In this document: piece after piece, positions 5,925 to 11,120 of the stretch
Numbering within the stretch: position 1 is the first letter of the stretch
How the letters are laid out: every line of letters begins with the position of its first letter
Assembly (NCBI GenBank): GCA_049700435.1
Contig: JBNAVK010000043.1
Coordinates: forward strand, 1-11,120
DNA length: 11,120 bases
From: JAVZLH01 sp049700435
GTDB lineage: Archaea > Thermoproteota > Bathyarchaeia > Bathyarchaeales > Bathycorpusculaceae
Direction of reading: 5' to 3'
Notes under the pieces: generated by a model
What the model was told of the DNA's origin: nothing
Databases searched by the model: none
Seen by the model: only the letters and a program-made list of their open reading frames with translations
Program-made: the position numbers and the translations under genes

Positions 5925-6050
5925 TTATCCGGCTTTTCGCTCTCGTTCTTTCAAGTAATCCTTAACTTTTTCTCTTAATGTTGGGAACTCGTCAAGCATG
6001 GCTTTTATTACGTGCCAGCGGATTTCTTCGTCTTTCTGTTTAGCCCTCAA
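5925..6050 (-). CDS. Small uncharacterised protein, 41 residues
   Basis: This minus-strand frame starts at TTG 6050 and encodes a 41-residue, highly charged, probably helical peptide containing EEIRWHVIKAMLDEFPTLRE and KVKDYLKERERKAG. The mix of charged and hydrophobic residues with helical spacing looks protein-like rather than random. An in-frame TGA two codons upstream of the TTG fixes the longest possible start; an internal ATG at 5999 would leave only 24 residues. A TATA-like CTTATATGG on the minus strand near 6087-6095 sits at a fitting distance. It ends 7 bases from the end of the winged-helix gene in a compact convergent pair. I do not recognise the family. A six-codon ATG frame at 6060 overlaps the start and could be a leader or a frameshift remnant. 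Confidence 0.45.
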   Translation of the reverse strand: MRAKQKDEEIRWHVIKAMLDEFPTLREKVKDYLKERERKAG

Positions 6051-6145
6051 CTTTCAACATCCCAAATATTATGTAACAATAGACCATATAAGCTTTTATT
6101 CCCACTAGGAAATATACTACACGAAATTAAAAGAAAAGGGGAAAT

Positions 6146-7396
6146 CTAATAGACGTTTACGATGTTGACTGGCTTCTTCCGCGCTTTCACAACAGCAACA
6201 GCGACCGCTATAACAATGGTTGCCCCGACCAAGACAATCAATAACCTCGGCGTAACTAGTTCTGGAATTGTTGGTGCAGAAGCCAAACCTATTGTTGGGT
6301 CATGCTCCAGAGTGTAATTGCCAAAGTACGGATAGCAAATGAAAAGCCTCAAGTGACCGCCAGCAGCAATGTAAGACGCCGTAACATTAACAAAGTCAAC
6401 TGTGCCTCCAGTCTCGTTAAGAAGCCTCGCCCACGGAACAAACTCGAGAAAGCCCGCGAAAGTTGCCTCTTTTCTGGCGAACTGGATTCTTACGCGTTCC
6501 CTGAATTGTTCCCTAAGCTGTAATGGTTTCTCATCTTGGCTGGTTTCATTGTTTGCCACGTTATAATATTGGTCGTTTATTGCTACGCCCATTGCTTGCG
6601 ACCTAGTTTCAACTTGGTTTTCAAACTGGCTTTGAACTTCATTTTCAGCACAAGGCAAGTCATCGATTTTTATTGAAGCCATGTTAATCCATAACGCTAA
6701 TCCTGTCCTGTTTACTGGTATCCTGATGTCGTACTTTGCAAGGAACTGGTTAATTTTATCTATGTTCCATTCCCATTTGTTTACAACAAAGTCGAATTTT
6801 AGTTGACCAGCCGCAACNNNNNNNNNNNNNNNNNNNNNNNNNNNNNNNNNNNNNNNNNNNNNNNNNNNNNNNNNNNNNNNNNNNNNNNNNNNNNNNNNNN
6901 NNNNNNNNNNNNNNNNNGGCAGATAGGCTCTGTGCAAGCCAGACAAGAGTTCTCGAAAGTCGCTAATGGCTTGATTATATTTTTGCCAACCCCAACCGCC
7001 GTACCTATAATTTAGGCGGAGTTTGGGTTCAATGTAGTTTTGCCACAATGTTGCGTTTATGGTTGAGTTGTCCGCGTGGAACCGCTTCAAGTAATATTGC
7101 CTATCAAGCATTAGGTATTCAATTACTCCTTGAAACTTCACTACGTATATTGTGCTGTTGTCGTTTGTATACCACCACAAGAACATAGGCTTTCTTCCAC
7201 CAGCTGGAAAAATCAAAGTTATCAAAGGCGTCTCAAACTTATACCAGACAGCGCCCCAAGGTCCCTGCACTACTGGCAGTTCTTGCGGTTCTGTTTCTGT
7301 ATCGGCTTTTGTCGAGGGGATAGAAAATGCAACGGCAGGTAATGTCATCAGAAACGCTAAGGTTAAAGCCAATATTCCGTTTTTCCTTATTTTCAT
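6146..7396 (-). CDS. Secreted, C-terminally membrane-anchored surface protein of unknown function, interrupted by an assembly gap
   Basis: The N-terminus has a Sec signal peptide: MKIRKNG, then a hydrophobic core to about residue 24, with cleavage likely near 31. Close to the C-terminus lies one membrane helix (LLIVLVGATIVIAVAVAVV) followed by a basic tail, so most of the protein faces outside. The outer part is rich in aromatic residues and holds eight N-glycosylation sequons (N80, N110, N114 and five after the gap). A 100-base N run replaces about 34 codons. The frame matches on both sides, but the true gap length is unknown, so the nominal 416 residues is only approximate. The start is ATG 7396, with GGTGA 6 bases upstream. 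It lies 100 bases downstream of the membrane-bound regulator gene on the same strand. I recognise no domain. Confidence 0.75.
   Translation of the reverse strand: MKIRKNGILALTLAFLMTLPAVAFSIPSTKADTETEPQELPVVQGPWGAVWYKFETPLITLIFPAGGRKPMFLWWYTNDNSTIYVVKFQGVIEYLMLDRQYYLKRFHADNSTINATLWQNYIEPKLRLNYRYGGWGWQKYNQAISDFRELLSGLHRAYLXXXXXXXXXXXXXXXXXXXXXXXXXXXXXXXXXXVAAGQLKFDFVVNKWEWNIDKINQFLAKYDIRIPVNRTGLALWINMASIKIDDLPCAENEVQSQFENQVETRSQAMGVAINDQYYNVANNETSQDEKPLQLREQFRERVRIQFARKEATFAGFLEFVPWARLLNETGGTVDFVNVTASYIAAGGHLRLFICYPYFGNYTLEHDPTIGLASAPTIPELVTPRLLIVLVGATIVIAVAVAVVKARKKPVNIVNVY
6818..6917. other. Assembly gap (100 N)
   Basis: Exactly 100 N lie inside the surface-protein gene. A round 100 is the usual placeholder for a scaffold join of unknown length, so the real spacing and the missing residues cannot be read. 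Confidence 0.98.
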
Positions 7397-7450
7397 GGTT
7401 TTTCACCGAAAATAACTGTGTAAAACGGCTTATTAAGAAAATCGTTTCGA

Positions 7451-7497
7451 AAAAAACCGAATATTAAACTTCTAAAGTTCTAGAAACATCGAACTTT
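7451..7497 (-). terminator. Possible terminator after the membrane-bound winged-helix gene
   Basis: On the minus strand an inverted repeat with 7-base arms (AAAGTTC / GAACTTT, 7474-7480 and 7491-7497, 10-base loop) begins at the stop codon. About 15 bases further is a run of seven T (7452-7458). Archaeal termination mainly needs the T-run, so this fits, but the hairpin is AT-rich and could instead be an operator for the surface-protein gene just downstream. Confidence 0.4.
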
Positions 7498-8333
7498 TAA
7501 GGGAAGCGTCCAAGCATGAAGAGCGCGGCCATGTTTAGGTATATGGCTGTTAGGCTTATGACTATGGCTTTGTCTAATCTAATGCCCTTCCCGAAACACA
7601 AAGCTGCTGAAACCAACAATAAACTCCAAATTTGCAAGACTATCAACAAGCCTTGTCTAATCACATTTGGGTCTAGAGAGAACAAGCCTAGGCTTTCTAG
7701 AAAAGCTGGAACAACCAAATGAATGTACGGATAAACAGCCAGTGGAAGCGCCGCCAATCCCACGCAAACAAAAAGCTGAAGGTCGTTACCCGCGTGTTTG
7801 TAAAGTATGTATGTTAGGAGTTCTGCGAAGAGGAAAAGTCCTATCCAGTTGAAAATGAACAAAACCACGGTGCCAGCAAAACTGTACGCGTGGTAATATT
7901 GGAAGTTGTAGAAGAATAGTGCTGGTTCAAGTTCCGCGTAGGCAGCGCCAAAAGCACCCAAAAACAGAACGACTATTGAAACTGGCAAAAGCATTAACGG
8001 TTTGTTTGTTTTTGCGAATACTGGCGAAAGAAAAAGCCACTTTGCCACACTGTTGCTAAAGGTTTTACTAACCTCAAGCGTCGGCGGAACATTACCATCC
8101 TTCAAAACCCTGTAAAGCATCTGCCCCCTATCATTCAGCCTATACTTGCGCTGCTTGTCCTGCACTATAAAATCCGAAAGCATGTCAAGATGGTAATAAA
8201 CCGTGCCTACACCCAAGCCTAAGGCTTCCCTTAACTCTTTAAACCCAATCTTCTCCTGTGTGCCCAGCAGCTCTATTATTTTTCGCCGCGACGGGTCCCT
8301 AAGCAAAGTGTAATATCGTGATAGGTCCTCCAT
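7497..8333 (-). CDS. Membrane-anchored winged-helix transcription regulator
   Basis: The 278-residue protein joins an N-terminal winged-helix domain (1-75) to a membrane domain. The DNA-binding part has DPSRRKIIELLG (13-24), GFKELREALGLG with the recognition helix VGTVYYHLDMLSD (42-54), and a wing QDKQRKYRLNDRGQ. It resembles ArsR/HTH_20 regulators. From about 112 onward come five hydrophobic segments (about 112-133, 152-178, 184-210, 226-247 and 254-276), reminiscent of Yip1-like bundles, so the DNA-binding head is tethered at the cytoplasmic face. The start is ATG 8333, with GGAGGA 7-12 bases upstream and a TATA-like ATTAAATAA at 8374-8382 (minus). The surface-protein gene lies downstream on the same strand and a glycosyltransferase gene is divergent. 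The signal sensed is unknown. Confidence 0.8.
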   Translation of the reverse strand: MEDLSRYYTLLRDPSRRKIIELLGTQEKIGFKELREALGLGVGTVYYHLDMLSDFIVQDKQRKYRLNDRGQMLYRVLKDGNVPPTLEVSKTFSNSVAKWLFLSPVFAKTNKPLMLLPVSIVVLFLGAFGAAYAELEPALFFYNFQYYHAYSFAGTVVLFIFNWIGLFLFAELLTYILYKHAGNDLQLFVCVGLAALPLAVYPYIHLVVPAFLESLGLFSLDPNVIRQGLLIVLQIWSLLLVSAALCFGKGIRLDKAIVISLTAIYLNMAALFMLGRFP

Positions 8334-8373
8334 CGTTTATTCCTCCGAATCTCTAGAGTTCAGCCTTGGGCCC

Positions 8374-8382
8374 TTATTTAAT
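8374..8382 (-). promoter_or_regulatory. TATA box candidate for the membrane-bound regulator
   Basis: ATTAAATAA on the minus strand sits about 45 bases before the ATG at 8333, giving a predicted start near 8353 and a leader of about 20 bases that still contains the GGAGGA ribosome site (8341-8346). A perfect CTCTAGAG palindrome (8351-8358) lies at the predicted transcription start and could be an operator. Confidence 0.4.
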
Positions 8383-8530
8383 ACATTTTAAGAACTGATA
8401 CATATTAACAGTTTTTATCAAAATCATGAATCCTCACTTAGAATATTGCTCAAGCGGGAATACTTGCTTTATTGTTCAGCTGCACCCTATTCCAGTTGGA
8501 GAAGGAGAAGACTCTCACCTTTACCGACTT

Positions 8531-8538
8531 GAGGAAAG
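8531..8538 (+). promoter_or_regulatory. Ribosome binding site that decides the glycosyltransferase start
   Basis: GAGGAAAG lies 7 bases before ATG 8546. The longer frame from ATG 8426 has no such site, and its extra 40 residues look unlike the family. A weak TATA-like TTTTTATC at 8412-8419 would give a leader of roughly 100 bases. Confidence 0.6.
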
Positions 8539-8545
8539 TTGCCCC

Positions 8546-9934
8546 ATGAAGTTTAAATCGCATAAACTGCCGAAGGCTGCTTATTTGGCGTTTTGCATAC
8601 CTTTCATTCTAGCCTACATTTCCTGGCAGTTTTTTCCAGCCCTTGCAAGTTGGCTTATAACACAAATTTTCCAGTACGAAGCCAACCAACCTGCAAACTG
8701 GCTTTGGTACGCAACCGTCCACTTCTTTTATGGGTGGTACACTTTCCTAGCCATAGGGGTTGCAGGTTCATGGGCTGTTGCCGCAGCGCTCGCCAGAACT
8801 CAAAGATACAAACCAAAGAAATTGCATTATCAAACAGTTTCATTTATTGTCCCAGCATACAACGAAGAGAAGAACATCTCAAGATGCATAAACAGCCTCT
8901 TCAAATGCGCAGAAAAATACCCGGGACTAAGCGAAATCATAGTGGTGGATGACGGAAGCAAAGACTACACTTACGAAATGGCATGGCTAACAATAGAATA
9001 CAACAAAAAACGCTTCCCAAAAGTTAGGGGAAAAGTTGTTAGGCACACTGCCAACATGGGCAAAGTTGAAGCAATCAAAACAGGAGTAAACAAATCTTTA
9101 GGAAGCTTAGTAGCAATTGTAGATGCAGACTCGTGGTGGGCACCGAATACCGTCTTAAAACTCGTGGATTACATGCTTCTAAATGGAAAAAAGGCTGTTA
9201 CAGGCTACGTTCACCCCACAGATGGAGACTGTGAAAGCAATCCATACGTGATTCTGCAGCAGCTCGAGTATAGCCAAGGACTCGGTGTGGTCCGATGCGG
9301 CCAATCTCTGGGCAACAATGTGCTGGTTGTTTCTGGGGCAATAGGCTTGTATGAAGCGGATGTTTTGCGTGAAATCCTAAATGAGAAGCGCATCCGCTCA
9401 GTCACAGAAGACCTGGAAATTACCTTAGAAATGCATAAGAAAGGTGTTGAAGTTGGATACGTCAGTGTCGCCACAAGTCAAACGATCGCTCCTACATCAT
9501 TCAGCATGCTCTGGAATCAAAGACTAAGATGGTTCACAGGTTGGCTCCACAACACCCTAGCCATCCACAAAGATCTGCTCATAAAAAAGTCTTGGCTTAC
9601 TCTGATCTTATGGTACTGCAACATCTTCGAGTATGGCGGAGCCTTCATAGACCTAGCCGCGCTTACAGCTTTCCCGCTTCTTTTCTGGTTTGCGCCAGAC
9701 CGCATCTACTTCCTACTAAACCTACTAATTTTCGTGCCCTACAGTCTCATGATAGGCATAATAAACCAAGCCATAGCCCTAAAATTCGCCTACAACAAAC
9801 ACAACTACTACGCCCTACTTTTCTACACGCCGTTTTATCCCATGCTGAGACTAGTTAACATAGTTGCCCGCTTAACAAGCTCCTTAAGCTACCTCATGGG
9901 CAACAACGGAAGATGGCACCCAACCAAACAATAA
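8546..9934 (+). CDS. Membrane-embedded processive family 2 glycosyltransferase
   Basis: The 462-residue protein looks like a polysaccharide synthase of the cellulose/hyaluronan/poly-GlcNAc synthase type. Two membrane segments (about 11-40 and 55-84) precede a cytosolic GT-A domain with SFIVPAYNEE (99-108), IIVVDDGS (131-138), the metal-binding DAD (193-195), TEDLE (287-291, catalytic base Asp) and QRLRWFTGW (325-333, the Q/RxxRW motif of processive enzymes). About four more hydrophobic segments follow (348-370, 372-385, 388-413 and 425-445), forming the export channel in such enzymes. I chose ATG 8546 for its ribosome site. The sugar and product cannot be read from sequence. It is divergent from the membrane-bound regulator and is followed 24 bases later by a HAD hydrolase. 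It could alternatively act once on a lipid-linked sugar, but the QxxRW motif favours a polymer. Confidence 0.88.
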   Translation: MKFKSHKLPKAAYLAFCIPFILAYISWQFFPALASWLITQIFQYEANQPANWLWYATVHFFYGWYTFLAIGVAGSWAVAAALARTQRYKPKKLHYQTVSFIVPAYNEEKNISRCINSLFKCAEKYPGLSEIIVVDDGSKDYTYEMAWLTIEYNKKRFPKVRGKVVRHTANMGKVEAIKTGVNKSLGSLVAIVDADSWWAPNTVLKLVDYMLLNGKKAVTGYVHPTDGDCESNPYVILQQLEYSQGLGVVRCGQSLGNNVLVVSGAIGLYEADVLREILNEKRIRSVTEDLEITLEMHKKGVEVGYVSVATSQTIAPTSFSMLWNQRLRWFTGWLHNTLAIHKDLLIKKSWLTLILWYCNIFEYGGAFIDLAALTAFPLLFWFAPDRIYFLLNLLIFVPYSLMIGIINQAIALKFAYNKHNYYALLFYTPFYPMLRLVNIVARLTSSLSYLMGNNGRWHPTKQ

Positions 9935-9958
9935 CTGCTTTGGACCAACAACAATTTT

Positions 9959-10783
9959 ATGTCTAACCCCAAACTACTAAATAACGGTGAACTCTTGCCA
10001 GTTAAGGCTGTACTCTTCGATTTCTTCGACACACTGGTGCTAATCGAAGGCGGGGAAAACTTCTACATTCCCTCCCTAAGAAGCCTTCACAATTTTCTAG
10101 TAAAAAAGGGCATAAACACATCATTCGAAGAATTTAAGCAAGCCTACTTTGAAGTCAGAGATAGACTTTATTCCGAAACAGCAGAAAATTTAGAGGAACC
10201 CCACTTTAACATTCGAGTTTCAGAAACGCTGAAAAAACTTGGATACAACTTCAGTGCATCAGACAAAATTGTTGTTGACGCGACTGAAGCATTTTCAAAT
10301 GAGTTTATGCGTTATGTACGTTTAGACGCTGAAGCCCCAGAAGCTCTGCAAAAGCTACATGAAAAGTACAAGTTGGGAATAGTTTCAAACTTCGCAATCC
10401 CTGAATGCCTAAGAAAACTACTAGAAAAATTTGATTTGGAAAAGTTCTTCGACGCCATTGTCATAAGCGGGGAAATCAACAAACGCAAACCTAGCCCAGA
10501 AATCTTCCAAAAAGCTCTAGAGGCTTTACAAGTAAAAGCTTCAGAAACCATATTCGTCGGCGACACACTTAACATCGACGTTAAAGGCGCAAAAAACATC
10601 GGAATAAAAGCTATACTCATAAAAAGAAAACGCGAAAACTTCACACCAGACACGCCGAAAACCTTCATCCAAAAACAACTAGAAGACGATACACCACCCA
10701 AACCAGAGAAAGTTATCAAAAACCTAAAAGAACTACCGTCCATGCTCGAAAACCACGTAACAACAGACAACAACACATATTAG
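9959..10783 (+). CDS. HAD-superfamily hydrolase with an altered first motif
   Basis: The 274-residue protein has the haloacid dehalogenase fold in order: motif I VLFDFFDTLV (18-27, nucleophile Asp21), a helical cap (about 35-120), motif II GIVSNF (140-145, Ser143), motif III NKRKPSPEIF (174-183, Lys177) and motif IV FVGDTLNIDVKGA (199-211, Asp202 and Asp207). Ordinary phosphatases of the family have DxD in motif I, where the second Asp is the acid/base; here that position is Phe23 and an Asp comes one residue later. This resembles dehalogenases and some unassigned archaeal members, so the reaction is uncertain. A charged, Pro-rich tail follows 225. The start is ATG 9959, without a ribosome site; TTG 9995 would give a start closer to the domain. 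It is probably co-transcribed with the glycosyltransferase. Confidence 0.85.
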   Translation: MSNPKLLNNGELLPVKAVLFDFFDTLVLIEGGENFYIPSLRSLHNFLVKKGINTSFEEFKQAYFEVRDRLYSETAENLEEPHFNIRVSETLKKLGYNFSASDKIVVDATEAFSNEFMRYVRLDAEAPEALQKLHEKYKLGIVSNFAIPECLRKLLEKFDLEKFFDAIVISGEINKRKPSPEIFQKALEALQVKASETIFVGDTLNIDVKGAKNIGIKAILIKRKRENFTPDTPKTFIQKQLEDDTPPKPEKVIKNLKELPSMLENHVTTDNNTY

Positions 10784-10786
10784 GTT

Positions 10787-10804
10787 GGAAAGAAATATTT
10801 ATAT
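10787..10804 (+). promoter_or_regulatory. rRNA operon promoter (BRE + TATA)
   Basis: GGAAAGAAATATTTATAT combines a purine-rich BRE with a strong archaeal TATA box, starting 4 bases after the HAD stop codon. Transcription should begin near 10825, giving a leader of about 240 bases before mature 16S rRNA. The first 14 bases recur on the minus strand at 633-646, upstream of the NuoA-like gene. Confidence 0.65.
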
Positions 10805-10824
10805 CGGCTGAAACGCCTTCAAAT

Positions 10825-11067
10825 TCATTTTGGCGAAAAAAGCCAGCCCCGCAATTACACGGCGGCGGCTCAACCCCAACTAAAAAGGCGTAAAAACGCC
10901 CTAAAGAATGAGGACGGTTGGCCTCCAGTTGCGGGGACAAACATGTGGACCTGACGCTCACAAAGTTAGGTCTGAAATGGGCTTTGGCGCAGAGTGGTTG
11001 ATTCCCTCCAAATCCAGTTGGCCTTGCGGCCAATAAGCATCTGGCCAAGATCAGCCAGGAGCACATA
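10825..11067 (+). other. 5' external transcribed spacer (pre-16S leader) with stem-loops
   Basis: The leader holds several inverted repeats. A 10-pair stem joins 10847-10856 to 10927-10936 (CCCCGCAA with TTGCGGGG plus a wobble and an A-U pair) and encloses a hairpin GGCGT-AAAA-ACGCC (10887-10900). Next come GACCTGAC/GTTAGGTC (10948-10955 with 10965-10972, one wobble), TTGGCC-TTGC-GGCCAA (11018-11033) and CTGGC/GCCAG (11041-11045 with 11054-11058). No tRNA or protein gene is seen here. The long 16S processing stem needs the 3' flank, which lies outside the window. The leader start is inferred from the TATA box. Confidence 0.55.
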
Positions 11068-11120
11068 ACTCCGGTTGATCCTGCCGGACCCCACTGCTAT
11101 CGGGATGGGACTAAGACATG
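11068..11120 (+). rRNA. 16S ribosomal RNA, 5' end (partial)
   Basis: The sequence ACTCCGGTTGATCCTGCCGG at 11068-11087 is the conserved start of archaeal small-subunit rRNA, including helix 1 and the central pseudoknot strand. It is followed by ACTGCTATCGGGATGGGACT and the AAGxCATG block, which here reads AAGACATG rather than the usual AAGCCATG. Only 53 bases are present. The mature 5' end is placed by similarity and could be off by a few bases. Confidence 0.95.

Noticed and set aside
8426..8545. In-frame 40-residue N-terminal extension of the glycosyltransferase from ATG 8426
   Set aside because: No ribosome site precedes it, the residues are unlike a membrane synthase N-terminus, and a good GAGGAAAG site sits before ATG 8546.
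10784..11067. tRNA gene or guide RNA upstream of 16S rRNA
   Set aside because: No T-loop consensus, anticodon arm or C/D boxes with correct spacing could be recognised; the stems fit an rRNA leader better.
1..11120. CRISPR array, insertion sequence or transposase
   Set aside because: No regularly spaced direct repeats, terminal inverted repeats or transposase-like frames were seen.

Overview
The window is archaeal and most likely from a draft or metagenome-assembled genome, since a 100-base run of N (6818-6917) marks an assembly join. The archaeal signs are an Orc1/Cdc6 replication initiator, a pyruvoyl-dependent arginine decarboxylase, several small winged-helix regulators, AT-rich BRE/TATA promoters, and the 5' end of a 16S rRNA gene that opens with the archaeal ACTCCGGTTGATCCTGCC start. 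The rRNA start and gene content suit the TACK side of Archaea, and a Bathyarchaeia-like organism is my best guess. That placement is from memory of such sequences, not from an alignment.

Layout. (1) 1-414, minus strand: the start of an operon for a complex I-like, membrane-bound hydrogenase. It has a NuoA-like membrane subunit and then the N-terminus of a group 4 [NiFe]-hydrogenase small subunit cut by the window edge. A 385-base region upstream (415-799) has no confident gene but holds a promoter element identical over 14 bases to the one before the 16S gene. (2) 800-1354, minus: arginine decarboxylase (agmatine and polyamine synthesis), divergent from (3) 1435-2911, plus: Orc1/Cdc6 with a small winged-helix protein 4 bases after it. 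(4) 2970-4871, plus: a tight moaC-moaB-moaA operon for molybdopterin synthesis. (5) 4893-5387, minus: YfcE/MJ0936-type phosphoesterase. (6) 5567-5917, plus: small winged-helix regulator, convergent with a 41-codon ORF (5925-6050, minus). (7) 6146-8333, minus: a membrane-bound winged-helix regulator and then a secreted, C-terminally anchored surface protein interrupted by the assembly gap. (8) 8546-10783, plus: a membrane-embedded processive family 2 glycosyltransferase and a HAD-family hydrolase. (9) 10784-11120, plus: rRNA promoter, structured leader and the first 53 bases of 16S rRNA.

Biology. The coherent modules are energy conservation (hydrogenase), cofactor synthesis (Mo/W pterin), replication initiation, and a possible cell-surface module: a membrane-tethered transcription factor, a sequon-rich surface protein and a divergent polysaccharide synthase side by side. 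The last is the best candidate for something undescribed, but the link rests only on neighbourhood. Other oddities are an apparent one-base frame break at the start of the hydrogenase small subunit, an Orc1/Cdc6 with Arg in place of the sensor-1 Asn, a HAD enzyme with Phe in place of the second motif-I Asp, and a MoaA without the C-terminal Gly-Gly.
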